A stretch of 64,000 nt of DNA from positions 62,001 to 126,000 of the forward strand of contig CBINGZ010000009.1 of the NCBI GenBank assembly GCA_966250335.1. Reading direction: 5' to 3'. The position numbers and the translations under genes were made by a program. The stretch comes from OLB7 sp966250335 (GTDB taxonomy: Bacteria > Bacteroidota > Ignavibacteria > OLB7). The notes beneath the pieces are model-generated. The model saw only the letters and a list, made by a program, of their open reading frames with translations, did not search any database and was not told the origin of the DNA. Position 1 is the first letter of the stretch, and each line of letters opens with the position of its first letter. Shown in pieces: positions 25,947 through 34,860 of the stretch.

Positions 25947-28900
25947 ATGTCGTCCACACCTCTTTTCATCGAGTTCCTGAACCACGGGACCCTTCCGTTC
26001 GTGGGGCGCAGGGCCGAGCGCGACAGGATCGTCGCCTTCTGGCGGGGAGCGCCGGAATCGCACGGGCTGCGCGCGTTCCTGGTGATCGGCGAGGCGGGGT
26101 CGGGGAAGAGCAGGCTTCTGGATGAGACCTTCCCGGCGGTCATGGCCGCCGGCGGCGCGGTGGTGCATGTCAGGCTTCGTCCGGAGGGAGCGGTCTCGAT
26201 CGCCCCTCTTCTGGCGCAGGGACTCTGGCGCTCGGAGATCGGCAGGCAGATCCTCCGGCAGCCCCCCGACGAAAGCCTTCCGGCGGTCATCGCCCTCCTC
26301 AGAAGGCTCTGCGGCCTGCGGCGCGTGCTCCTGGTGATCGAGGATATCCATCTGCTGGAAGGGGCGACGCTCCGCGAGTTCGCTCTTCTCGTCGAGGCAC
26401 TTGCCGATGAACATCTGGCGCTTCTTGCCGCCGCCCGTCCCGTGGAGATCGCGGCGCGGGGGACGCTGGAGAGCCGTCCGACCGAGGAGATGCGGCTGGG
26501 GACATTGACCGGGGAGGAGATCGGCGAGATGTGGAGCGGTATCTTCGGCGGCGTTCCGGAACCGGCCATCGTCACGGCTCTGCTGGACGCCACGCGCGGG
26601 AACGCTCTGGCGCTCCGTTCGGTCCTCCGGGGCGCCATCAACGCGGGGGCGATCGGTCCGGAACGTGACGGCGGGTGGCGGGTGCAGGTCTCCCGGGGGG
26701 CCTTCGCCGAGCTTGCGGGGCGGAACGCCCGGCAGCTCACGCTCGGCATGACGAGTCATCTTGGAGATGAGGAACGGAGGGTCGCGGCCCTTCTCTCGGC
26801 GCTCGGGGAGGTCTTCTCGCGCGAGGCGGCGGCGAAACTGATCCCGGACGGGGAGGAAGCTCTTCTCGATTCGCTCCTCTTCCGCGGCGTGCTGGTCCGC
26901 TCGACGACGGCGGCCAGCTCGATCAACGGCGCGCGGAGCGACGGGATGCTTCTCGCCTTCACCCATTCCCTTCTCCATAAAACCTTCGCCGAATCGACCG
27001 ACCACGACGTCGACCGGCTGGTCCGGACCGTGCTGTCGCGCGCCCCCCTCTATTCGGTGCTGCCGTTCCAGATCATCGCGGGGTCGGCGGGAGCCTTCAC
27101 CGGCACGCAGGAGGAGATCGGGGACGCCATCCAGCTCGCCTACGAGATCACGCGCCACCTGAGCCCCACCCCCGACTGGCAGCTCGTGCGGGAGGCATGG
27201 CGCGCCGCCGAACGTCTCACCGCGATACATGCCGGAAGATCCGATCCCGCCGCCGTCCGTGAGTACAGCATCCGGCTCATCCATCTCGAGATCTACCTGA
27301 TCAACAGGGGGCGGAACTTCGATCCCCTCTCGATCAAGACGATCAAGGAGGCGGCCGGACGACTGATGGAGCTGACCGAGGAGCCGCTGCCGGAGCATCT
27401 TCGCCCCGGCCGACTCCATGCCCTCGCCTACGCCTACGACATTCATGTCGATGAAACCCAGAAGCCGAGCCCCGAGATCTGGGATCGGGCCGAGGCGCTC
27501 CTCGAGCTCGATCCGTCGCTGATCGTCACCGCCGGCTATCTCAACTTCCTCAGCTTCACGGCGAACGTGACCGAACTGATTCGCAAGGAGGATCACTTCG
27601 GGATACTTCGGCAGGTCGAATCGCGTTACGAGATGCTGATCGCATGGCCCGACGCGGGCCCGGCCGTCATCCACGAGGCCAGAACCAAGATCGGCTCCCA
27701 TCTGCTGCAGCTTTATGAATCGGAGGAGGAGGTGCTCCGGAGGAAGCGGGAGGCCGTCGCCCTGCTGGAGATCGCCGCCCCCTTCGACTGGCTGGCGCAG
27801 TTCAGGGTGATCGAACTGCATGTCCATACGCTCGACATCCCCTTCGTCGACCCGATCGTCGACGCCGCCGCCGAGGCGATGCGGAAGCTCGGGGTGATGA
27901 CCACCTATTTCATCACCCGTCGCGTCCGGATGGTGCTGGACGGCGCCCGGGGAGAACCGTGGCGGGAGATCGCCGCCGCCGCGCGCGCCCTGGTCGAGAC
28001 CTGCGTCTACTCCTTCAAGCCGAGCTTCACGGTCGGCCTGACCGCCGAACTGCTGACGGCCGCGCTCCTCCGGAACGAGATGGAGTGGGTCGACGCGATC
28101 ATGGAGGAGTATGAGGCGAGCATCGCCAATCCGATGTTTCCCTTCTGCGAGCTGCTTCTGGCGGCGATCGTCCGGGACCGGCTCCCGTGGGCGTGCGGGA
28201 TCGTGGTCCGTCACCATGCGTCGCCGACCGACTGGCTCTACCGCTCGGGACGGAACGACGATCTGGTGGTGCGGATGGCTCTTGCCGCGACCGGCGGGTC
28301 GGACCCCGATGGGGCAGAGGCCGCGATCGCCGATGCGCTCGTCGTGCTCCGGAAGCCGATTCTCAACTACTACGATATTCTTACCGCCCGATGCCTGATC
28401 GGGCTCGTTGAATCTATCTGGAAACGATATCCCGATTCGATCTCCCGGGAATCTCGCGAAACGATCGGATCGTGCGTGGAGGCGATCGTGCTCTGGCTCC
28501 ATGAGCGAAGGATCGGAGCGTATATGATCCCGACCCTCGATCTCTGCGGCCGATATCTTCCCCCCGAACAGCTCGAGATATGGCGCGGGCTCGCGAAGGA
28601 TCTGGAAGGAGCCTGGAGCGTGACGAACGACGAGCCGGAGCTGAAGGGGGAGAGCCGTCTGACGGTGACGATGCTCGGGGCGATTCAGACGATCCGGCCG
28701 GGAGAGGAGCCGCAACGCCTGCGGGGGGCGCGTCATCAGGCGCTGCTCGGGTTGCTGGTGGCGCAGGCGCTCCTGAAGAAGAAGCTCCAGCGCGCCGAGT
28801 TCCTGGCCCTCGCCTCGGGTGAGATCGATGATCCGGAGAAGGCGCGGCAGTGGACGAACAAGGCGGTGCTCCGGCTTCGCGAGGCGATCGGCAACGAGGC

Positions 28901-29327
28901 GATCGTCACCGGAGGGGAGACGCCCGGGCTGAACCTTGAACTGGTGACCGTCGATCTGATCGAGGCCGAGTCGCTGCTTGTGAGCGCGGAGCTGGCCCTG
29001 CGCGAACGGAATCTCTCCAGGGGGCGCGAGGCGCTTCTCGCCATGCTCGCCGTCACCCGCGGCGAGGTTCCCTATCCGGGGCTCTACGACAGATTCTTCG
29101 AGTCGGCGCGGGAGGAGTTCGAAAGCCGTTCCAGAAGGGCGATCGTGGAGGCTGCGCGTCGTCTTCTCGCCGAGGAGGATCATGCCGGCGCCGAGGAGCT
29201 GCTCGGGGCCGCCTTCGGCTGGATGAAGGAGGATGAGGAGATCGCCGAGCTTCTCGAGGAGACGCTCCGTGCCGCCGGCAAGGCGACCGAGGCGGTTCGC
29301 GTCCGGATGGCGGGGGCGACGGCGTGA
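25947..29327 (+). CDS. AAA/STAND ATPase regulator with C-terminal SARP/BTAD-like region
   Basis: A 1126-residue cytosolic protein. It opens with PFVGRRAERDRI, typical of the AAA_16/STAND ATPases in LuxR- and SARP-family regulators. The P-loop is GEAGSGKS (48-55) and Walker B is LLVIEDIHLL (Asp133). A long helical, TPR-like centre follows. From about 903 the sequence resembles a SARP winged-helix domain (LRGARHQALLGLLV, then KAVLRLREAIGNEAIVTG) and then a bacterial transcriptional activator domain (PYPGLYDRFFESAREEFESR). In classical SARPs this DNA-binding part is N-terminal; here it is at the C-terminal end. A paralogue with the same order lies at 48.8-52.1 kb. The start at 25947 puts the ATPase motif at the usual distance. 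Confidence 0.8.
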   Translation: MSSTPLFIEFLNHGTLPFVGRRAERDRIVAFWRGAPESHGLRAFLVIGEAGSGKSRLLDETFPAVMAAGGAVVHVRLRPEGAVSIAPLLAQGLWRSEIGRQILRQPPDESLPAVIALLRRLCGLRRVLLVIEDIHLLEGATLREFALLVEALADEHLALLAAARPVEIAARGTLESRPTEEMRLGTLTGEEIGEMWSGIFGGVPEPAIVTALLDATRGNALALRSVLRGAINAGAIGPERDGGWRVQVSRGAFAELAGRNARQLTLGMTSHLGDEERRVAALLSALGEVFSREAAAKLIPDGEEALLDSLLFRGVLVRSTTAASSINGARSDGMLLAFTHSLLHKTFAESTDHDVDRLVRTVLSRAPLYSVLPFQIIAGSAGAFTGTQEEIGDAIQLAYEITRHLSPTPDWQLVREAWRAAERLTAIHAGRSDPAAVREYSIRLIHLEIYLINRGRNFDPLSIKTIKEAAGRLMELTEEPLPEHLRPGRLHALAYAYDIHVDETQKPSPEIWDRAEALLELDPSLIVTAGYLNFLSFTANVTELIRKEDHFGILRQVESRYEMLIAWPDAGPAVIHEARTKIGSHLLQLYESEEEVLRRKREAVALLEIAAPFDWLAQFRVIELHVHTLDIPFVDPIVDAAAEAMRKLGVMTTYFITRRVRMVLDGARGEPWREIAAAARALVETCVYSFKPSFTVGLTAELLTAALLRNEMEWVDAIMEEYEASIANPMFPFCELLLAAIVRDRLPWACGIVVRHHASPTDWLYRSGRNDDLVVRMALAATGGSDPDGAEAAIADALVVLRKPILNYYDILTARCLIGLVESIWKRYPDSISRESRETIGSCVEAIVLWLHERRIGAYMIPTLDLCGRYLPPEQLEIWRGLAKDLEGAWSVTNDEPELKGESRLTVTMLGAIQTIRPGEEPQRLRGARHQALLGLLVAQALLKKKLQRAEFLALASGEIDDPEKARQWTNKAVLRLREAIGNEAIVTGGETPGLNLELVTVDLIEAESLLVSAELALRERNLSRGREALLAMLAVTRGEVPYPGLYDRFFESAREEFESRSRRAIVEAARRLLAEEDHAGAEELLGAAFGWMKEDEEIAELLEETLRAAGKATEAVRVRMAGATA

Positions 29328-29504
29328 GATACCTGATCGGATAGCGATGTTCGAACGTGTCGGCCGCCGGGTCCGATACATTTTCCGTCGGGGGGATCAG
29401 GCCCCCGGGAATTATTTCATGGCTCGGATGTTGTGCAGAAGGATCACCCCGCCGGCCTTCCCGTGAAGGCTTCGCGGCTCTTATCGACAAGCCTTCGATC
29501 CTCC

Positions 29505-30086
29505 ATGTTGCTCACCCGGAATCTCGTTCCCGTTCTTTCGGCGGCACTCCTTCTTCTCTCCGCCTGTTCCGACACCGATACCGACACGGTTCCGCAAACC
29601 GATTCGAATATCGTACAGGGAGATACATCCGCAACCCCGTCCCTCCCGTCGTCCGACTGGACCGTGACGGTCGAGGGGGTCGGCCCCGTCCGGATCGGAA
29701 TGAGTCTGGCCGAACTGCGCGGCGCGGTCGAACTCGAGGCGACGGAGATCGATTCCACGGCCTCCTGTTTCCATGTCCGACCCCGCAACGCGCCGGCCGG
29801 ACTGCTGGTCATGATCTCCGGCGGCCGGGTCGCGCGGGTCGAGGTGACCGAGGCGGGGATAACGACCGGAGAGGGGGCGGCGGTCGGCGACGAACCGGGC
29901 CGGATACGCCAGCTCTACCCCGGAACGGTGACCGAGCAACCTCACAAGTACACCGACGGGAAGTACCTGATCGTGACCCCGCAGACGCCGGAGCGCCGGA
30001 TCATTTTCGAGACCGACTCGACCCGGGTGACCCGTTTCAGGGTCGGGAAGACTCCGGAGGTGGAGTGGGTGGAGGGATGTTCGTAG
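29505..30086 (+). CDS. Hypothetical lipoprotein
   Basis: A 193-residue protein with a type II signal peptide: hydrophobic NLVPVLSAALLLL followed by the lipobox LSAC, giving Cys21 as the lipidated residue. An Asp/Thr-rich linker follows. The folded part begins around SDWTVTVEGVGPVRIGMSLAE, a pattern common in small periplasmic lipoproteins of unknown function. One Cys in the body (SCFHV) and one at the very end (EGCS) could form a disulfide. The start was set at the ATG directly before the signal peptide. It follows the large regulator by 177 bases on the same strand. Confidence 0.75.
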   Translation: MLLTRNLVPVLSAALLLLSACSDTDTDTVPQTDSNIVQGDTSATPSLPSSDWTVTVEGVGPVRIGMSLAELRGAVELEATEIDSTASCFHVRPRNAPAGLLVMISGGRVARVEVTEAGITTGEGAAVGDEPGRIRQLYPGTVTEQPHKYTDGKYLIVTPQTPERRIIFETDSTRVTRFRVGKTPEVEWVEGCS

Positions 30087-30733
30087 GAGGGGGGGAGGGG
30101 GATTCCGGCGATGTCCGCTTCCATGGGAGGAAAATTCGTCCGAATTCGCACTTTTTTCTCGAAAAAATCCTCCTCCGATACGTCAAATCCCGTCGAACGC
30201 ATCGATTTCCGCAGTATCTTGTTACACGCCGGAACAGGTCGGTTTCCCGGTTTCGACGGCATAGTCGATATCGGAGGATATACATTCCAGCCCATCCTCC
30301 CGACCGCCCTGTAACAGTCGGTACCTCTCACGATGTTGCGGGTCGAACCTCCGGCGGGTTCGATCTGTTGCCCGGGACCTCCTTCGGGGTCGCCTGAAAC
30401 CGGCGTCCGAGCCGATCGGGCTCTCCCCGGGCCTTCTTCCTCCACGACTGTGACCGGCCATCCCCGGTGGGACGCACGCCTTTCTCGGGGAACACCAGAG
30501 GATCTTCCGAAGAGACGACCGTTCACAGCCGACCGAACGTGCAGCGGACCTCCATGCCGTCGTTTCCCGGCGGTAAGTAAATCGACGGACCCCGATCGGC
30601 GACGATCACGCAGACCACGGGTGCGGTGCAGCTCCCGCTTCGGCATCAGGGATGCACACAGGACGCGTGTCTGAACCATACATATCACATCGGGTCGCTC
30701 AACCATCCTACAATAAGGCCTACGGAGAGTGCA
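30087..30733. other. Intergenic region without a supported gene
   Basis: About 650 bases between the lipoprotein and the tail-fibre-like gene. Open frames on both strands here are short, Arg/Pro/Ser-rich and without start context, so I call none. The region presumably holds the promoter and a long 5' leader for the downstream secreted protein. I recognise no riboswitch or repeat. Confidence 0.5.
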
Positions 30734-32962
30734 ATGAACAGAAAGTTCGTCCTTGTGACACTATTTACCCTCATGGCGATGGGGGGAGTCGTAGCACAGG
30801 TGCCGCGTCAGATCAGTTATCAGGGAATACTGACCGACGCAAACGGTGTCATCGTTCCCGACGGGAACCATGCTCTGGCCCTGAGCCTCTACGACGCGGC
30901 AACAGGCGGCACGGCTCTCTTCTCGGAATCTCATGACGTCGTGGTGAAAAAGGGAGTCTTCAATATCATCATGGGATCGAAGACCCCGCTCCCCCCGACT
31001 CTCTCGTTCGATCGCGCATACTTCCTCGGTGTCGCCGTCGACGGCGCCGCCGAGCTCAGCCCGCGCACGGCGCTGACGGCGTCCCCCTACTCGCTCCATG
31101 CGACGAGCGCCTCCACGGCGCAGTTCGCCGACAGCTCGCGCACGGCGGCATCGGCCAACGTTGCCCGCGGCCTTCTTCCCGGCGCCAGCGGCGTCGTGAC
31201 GTCGCTCAACGGACAGTCGGGCGCGATCCAGCTCGTCGGCTCAGGCTCCACGACGGTCTCCAGCTCGGGGGGGCAGTTCACGATCTCCTCGACGATGGAC
31301 AACAGCGGCATCGCCGAACTTCGTACGACCAACGGCACGCTGCAGATCACGGACGCCGAGGGACCGCTCACGACGATCAACGTTGCTCCGGGCGGCATCA
31401 GCGCGCGTGAGCTGGCCGAGAATTCGGTCGGAAGCCTGGCGATCACCGACGGCGCCATCACCACCCGCAAGCTCGCCAACGAAGTGTTCGAGGAGCCGAA
31501 GATCGCTCCGGGAGCGGTGACCGCCAGCAAGCTCGGCCTGAACGCCGTGACGGCGCCCAAGATCGCCGACGGCGCGGTCACGACGGCGAAGCTCGCCGAC
31601 GCCTCCGTGACGGGAGCCAAGTTCAACACGACAGGCGCCGTCTCGGGACAGGCCCTGATCTACGACGGGTCGAAGGTCGGTTTCGCGTTCCCCTCGGCAG
31701 GCGCTCTTTCGCTGCCGTACTCGCAGACCGCTTCCAACCCCAGCCCTCTCTTCTCGATCACGAACAGCGGGGCAGGAGGGGCCGGGAACTTCGCGGTCTC
31801 CGGCGCGGGGGGGGGCACGGCGCTCACCGGCAGCACGGCCGGCAGTGGAACGGCGGTCCTCGGTCTGCAGACCGGCGGCAGCGGTCGCGCCGGCTACTTC
31901 CAGTCGACCAGCAGCGCCAACAACACGAACACGCTTGAGGCGACGACGGCCGGATCGACCGGCACGGCGATACTCGGCACGGCCACCGGCGGCAACGGCG
32001 TCTCCGGTGTCGCCAACACCGGCAACGGCGTCAACGCCACAAGCACCAGCGGCAACGGTCTCAACGCCACCAGCACCGGCGGCAGCGCCGTCAACGCCAA
32101 CAGCACCAACGGCAGCGGCGTCAACGCCGCGAGCACCAGCGGTCGCGCCGGCGTCTTCACGATCACCAACAGCGGCAACGCGAACGCCGCCCTCGATGCC
32201 AGCACGACCGGCACCGGCAACGGTATCTCCGGCCTGAGCACCTCCGGTTTCGGTATCGTGGGACGGACGGCGTCGACGGCGCGCGCGGGAACGGTCGGAA
32301 CGATGCAGACCACGTTCAACTACCTCTCGAACAGCGGCGTCGCCGGCTACAGCCCGAACTCGTACGGAGTCAGCGGTGTGTCGGAAACCGGCCTGGCCGT
32401 GCTGGGATACGCGAACGGAGCAGGAGCCGTGGCCGGTTACTTCTTCGGCAACGTGACGGTAACGTCGAACGCGACGATCACCGGAACGCTCGCCAAGGGC
32501 GCCGGAACGTTCAAGATCGACCATCCGCTCGATCCGGCGAACAAGTTCCTCTATCACTCGTTCGTCGAGTCGCCCGACATGATGAACATCTACAACGGCA
32601 ACGCGATCCTGGACGGCTCCGGAAGCGCCGAGGTGACGATGCCGGAGTGGTTCTCGGTCCTGAACATGGAGTTCCGGTATCAGCTCACGGCTGTCGGAGC
32701 TCCGGGTCCGAACCTTCATGTCGCCGAGAAGATCAACGGCAACCGTTTCCGTATCGCCGGCGGCGCGCCGGGAATGGAAGTCTCGTGGCAGGTGACCGGC
32801 ATCCGCCAGGATCCGTACGCCAAGGCTCATCGTGTCCAGGTGGAAGTGCAGAAGTCGGATAAGGAGCGCGGCCGCTACCTGCATCCGGACCTCTACAACC
32901 AGCCGCGTGAGAACGCGATCTACTACATACCGCCTCCCGTCTCCGGCCAGGCCGGAAACTAG
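30734..32962 (+). CDS. Secreted repetitive tail-fibre-like protein
   Basis: A 742-residue exported protein with signal peptide (MNRKFVLVTLFTLMAMGGVVAQ). The N-terminal domain (about 23-130, PRQISYQGILTDANG) is a beta-sandwich type frequent at the start of surface proteins in this phylum. The centre is Gly/Ser/Thr/Asn-rich, with pseudo-repeats of the form ITDGAITTRKLAN and GNGVNATSTS, resembling collagen-like or phage-tail-fibre shafts. The last about 150 residues (FKIDHPLDPANKFLYHSFVE, PEWFSVLNMEFRYQLTAVG) match a C-terminal domain I know from tail-fibre-like proteins of Planctomycetes and Bacteroidota. It lacks a T9SS sorting domain, so its export route differs from its neighbours or is unrecognised. 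A hairpin terminator follows. Confidence 0.8.
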   Translation: MNRKFVLVTLFTLMAMGGVVAQVPRQISYQGILTDANGVIVPDGNHALALSLYDAATGGTALFSESHDVVVKKGVFNIIMGSKTPLPPTLSFDRAYFLGVAVDGAAELSPRTALTASPYSLHATSASTAQFADSSRTAASANVARGLLPGASGVVTSLNGQSGAIQLVGSGSTTVSSSGGQFTISSTMDNSGIAELRTTNGTLQITDAEGPLTTINVAPGGISARELAENSVGSLAITDGAITTRKLANEVFEEPKIAPGAVTASKLGLNAVTAPKIADGAVTTAKLADASVTGAKFNTTGAVSGQALIYDGSKVGFAFPSAGALSLPYSQTASNPSPLFSITNSGAGGAGNFAVSGAGGGTALTGSTAGSGTAVLGLQTGGSGRAGYFQSTSSANNTNTLEATTAGSTGTAILGTATGGNGVSGVANTGNGVNATSTSGNGLNATSTGGSAVNANSTNGSGVNAASTSGRAGVFTITNSGNANAALDASTTGTGNGISGLSTSGFGIVGRTASTARAGTVGTMQTTFNYLSNSGVAGYSPNSYGVSGVSETGLAVLGYANGAGAVAGYFFGNVTVTSNATITGTLAKGAGTFKIDHPLDPANKFLYHSFVESPDMMNIYNGNAILDGSGSAEVTMPEWFSVLNMEFRYQLTAVGAPGPNLHVAEKINGNRFRIAGGAPGMEVSWQVTGIRQDPYAKAHRVQVEVQKSDKERGRYLHPDLYNQPRENAIYYIPPPVSGQAGN
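32021..32140 (+). repeat. Four tandem 30-bp in-gene repeats
   Basis: Four consecutive 30-base units encode the decapeptides GNGVNATSTS, GNGLNATSTG, GSAVNANSTN and GSGVNAASTS. The units differ mostly at single bases, so they look like a recent in-frame tandem expansion inside the shaft of the tail-fibre-like protein, able to change length by slippage or recombination. Confidence 0.8.
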
Positions 32963-32985
32963 GGGATTGGTCCCGACCCGATCAT

Positions 32986-33024
32986 GCGACGTGCGGCGCC
33001 TCAGAGATGAGCGCCGCACGTCGC
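32986..33024 (+). terminator. 14-bp hairpin terminator after tail-fibre-like gene
   Basis: The arms GCGACGTGCGGCGC and GCGCCGCACGTCGC are perfectly complementary around an 11-base loop, 23 bases after the stop, and are followed by TGTTGT. It should separate the repetitive-protein gene from the small membrane protein gene. Confidence 0.75.
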
Positions 33025-33138
33025 TGTTGTATGGAGGATCGTGATGTGATGTGTGGGGGTCGATCGCTCAGGGGTTGTCTTTTCGGTGATTCTTCAGTTC
33101 TGTTTGATCGTTGTTGTTCAAGGAATGAGAAGCGGATC

Positions 33139-33639
33139 ATGAGCACAGTCAGAGAGTTCACCTACAAACCACGCGTGATCCCGATGGTTCTCGGTATCGT
33201 ATTCTTCGGCGTCTGTGCCGTCGTTGCCGGCTTCATTGCCCGGAGCGATGAAGAGAGGGTCAGAGTATTCTTCATGGAGCTTTCCGGAGAAAAAGCGGCG
33301 ATCTTCTACTGGATCCTGTGCGGATTATCGGTCGGCTTTGTTCTCGTCGCGATATTTGGATTGATGACGCGTCCCCTTCGAAATCATCGCATCACGATTG
33401 ATAACGCCGCGCTCGCCATGCCAAGATTTATCTGGTCGCGCAACGATACGGTTGTTTTACTGGACGAGATCCTTGAGGTCGAAATGATGAAGATCCGAAG
33501 GGAACGTTTCATGGTCGTCCATCACGGGCACGGCAGGTTGAATATATCGCAGTCAATGATGGCCGACAGATCGGAATTCGAGGAACTGTATCGACTGCTC
33601 ACACAGGCCACAACGGTCGAAGGGACCACACGATCCTGA
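33139..33639 (+). CDS. Two-helix membrane protein, unknown
   Basis: A 166-residue protein with two transmembrane helices near the N terminus (IPMVLGIVFFGVCAVVAGFIA and IFYWILCGLSVGFVLVAIFGLM), separated by a short charged loop. The cytosolic C-terminal 85 residues look like a small beta domain similar to bacterial PH-like modules (ITIDNAALAMPRFIWSRNDT, then EILEVEMMKIRRERFMVVHH). Codon use is less GC-skewed than that of the flanking genes. The ATG chosen places the first helix about 12 residues in; longer reading upstream is Cys/Arg-rich and unlikely. Function unknown; it stands alone between a terminator and the arginine operon. Confidence 0.65.
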   Translation: MSTVREFTYKPRVIPMVLGIVFFGVCAVVAGFIARSDEERVRVFFMELSGEKAAIFYWILCGLSVGFVLVAIFGLMTRPLRNHRITIDNAALAMPRFIWSRNDTVVLLDEILEVEMMKIRRERFMVVHHGHGRLNISQSMMADRSEFEELYRLLTQATTVEGTTRS

Positions 33640-33753
33640 ACACCCCGCTCCGCGCTCCCGTCCGATTCCTCGATCCGCAGCACCACTTCATTGCATTCCC
33701 TCCAATCCATCCCCACGACCCGTCATTCCCTCACCGTAACCTGAATGTTAATT

Positions 33754-33775
33754 TTTATGCATACTATTGCATAAA
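33754..33775 (+). promoter_or_regulatory. ARG-box-like ArgR operator upstream of argC
   Basis: The palindrome TTTATGCA-TACTAT-TGCATAAA has perfect eight-base arms. Its core matches the 18-bp ARG box layout (T-n-T-G-x-A-T, AT-rich centre, A-T/T-x-C-A-n-A) except for a symmetric C/G change in each half. It lies about 40 bases before the argC start, in an unusually AT-rich stretch for this genome, and argR is encoded within the operon. ArgR with arginine probably represses here. A second, weaker half-match (ATGCATATTTGCGTAA) follows just downstream. Confidence 0.65.
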
Positions 33776-33816
33776 CATACGTGATCGATGCATATTTGCG
33801 TAAAAGCAACGGGGAA

Positions 33817-34860
33817 ATGCACGTCCAACAGAGAATCAACATCGGAATCGTCGGCGCCACCGGATACGCCGGGGCGGAGCTGACGGAACTGCTCGTCCGG
33901 CATCCCGGCGTGCAGATCAGCAGGCTCTTCGCCGGAAACGGCGCGGGGAGCGAGGCGGCGTCGGTTCATCCCAGGCTCCGCGGACTCGTCGACATGCGAT
34001 ACGAGACCTTCTCGCCGGAGGCGGCCGCCGACTGCGATCTTCTCTTCACGGCGCTTCCGTCGGGGGAGTCGATGAATGCCGTGGCGGCGCTTGAGGGGAG
34101 CGGGATCACCGTCATCGACCTGAGCGGCGACTTCCGGCTGGAGCCCGATTCCTACGAGGCCTACTACGGCCATGAGCACGTTGCGCCCCACCTGCTGCCG
34201 GGGGCCGTCTACGGTCTGACGGAGTGGGCCCGTCCGGAGCTCACGACCTCGACCCTCGTCGCCAATCCCGGCTGCTATCCGACCGGGGCCGTGCTTCCGC
34301 TGGTTCCGCTCCTGAAAGCGGGGCTGCTGGGGGATGGGGGAGAGGCTGTGAAGGATATCGTCATCGCTTCGATGTCGGGCGCCTCCGGGGCGGGACGGAG
34401 CGGATCGCTCGCAACATCGTTCAGCGAGGTGAATGAGAATATCCGTGCGTATCGGGTCGGGAGCCATCAGCATATCCCGGAGATCGAGCGGGCGCTCCGG
34501 CGTCTCTCGGGCCGCGATGTGTCGGTCACCTTTACCCCCCATCTCGTCCCGATGACCAGGGGGATCTACACGACGATCTCCGCCCCGCTCGCCCCCGGCG
34601 TCGACTCGGCCGATGTCGCCGACGCCTACAACGACGCCTACGGGAGCGAGCAGTTCATCCGCGTGCTGCACGACGGGGTTCCGGAGATCGGAAGCGTCGT
34701 CCGCACCAACTGCGCGGATATCGGCTACAGGGTGGAGGAGCGTACCGGCCGGATCACGCTCCTCTCGACGATCGATAATCTCATGAAGGGAGCGGCGGGT
34801 CAGGCCGTCCAGAATTTCAACGTTCTTATGGGTTTTCCCGAGGCACAGGCACTACGATGA
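33817..34860 (+). CDS. argC: N-acetyl-gamma-glutamyl-phosphate reductase
   Basis: Third step of arginine synthesis: NADPH-dependent reduction of N-acetylglutamyl phosphate to the semialdehyde. The 347-residue protein (from this ATG) begins with the Rossmann motif GIVGATGYAGAEL and has the active-site Cys in ANPGCYPTGAVLPL, plus the conserved HPRLRG and HQHIPEIE segments. An upstream GTG would add 12 residues overlapping the operator region, so I prefer the ATG. It overlaps argJ by four bases (ATGA) and is the first gene of the arginine operon behind the ARG-box-like site. Confidence 0.96.
   Translation: MHVQQRINIGIVGATGYAGAELTELLVRHPGVQISRLFAGNGAGSEAASVHPRLRGLVDMRYETFSPEAAADCDLLFTALPSGESMNAVAALEGSGITVIDLSGDFRLEPDSYEAYYGHEHVAPHLLPGAVYGLTEWARPELTTSTLVANPGCYPTGAVLPLVPLLKAGLLGDGGEAVKDIVIASMSGASGAGRSGSLATSFSEVNENIRAYRVGSHQHIPEIERALRRLSGRDVSVTFTPHLVPMTRGIYTTISAPLAPGVDSADVADAYNDAYGSEQFIRVLHDGVPEIGSVVRTNCADIGYRVEERTGRITLLSTIDNLMKGAAGQAVQNFNVLMGFPEAQALR

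Noticed and set aside
25836..29381. Antisense 1181-codon frame opposite the first AAA/SARP-like regulator
   Set aside because: No known motif; Arg/Pro/His-rich composition typical of the complementary frame of a GC-rich gene, while the plus strand has clear Walker motifs.
29942..30706. Minus-strand frame across the lipoprotein end and the intergenic region
   Set aside because: No start context, Arg-rich, and it overlaps a credible lipoprotein.
32021..32140. CRISPR-like short repeats
   Set aside because: The 30-bp units are directly adjacent with no spacers and are in frame within a coding shaft.
31241..33019. Minus-strand 592-codon frame opposite the tail-fibre-like gene
   Set aside because: It is produced by the repeat composition of the real gene; no recognisable domain.
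33788..33803. A second full ARG box
   Set aside because: The arms match poorly (ATGCA against TGCGTA) and the spacing is shorter, so I keep it only as a weak half-match.
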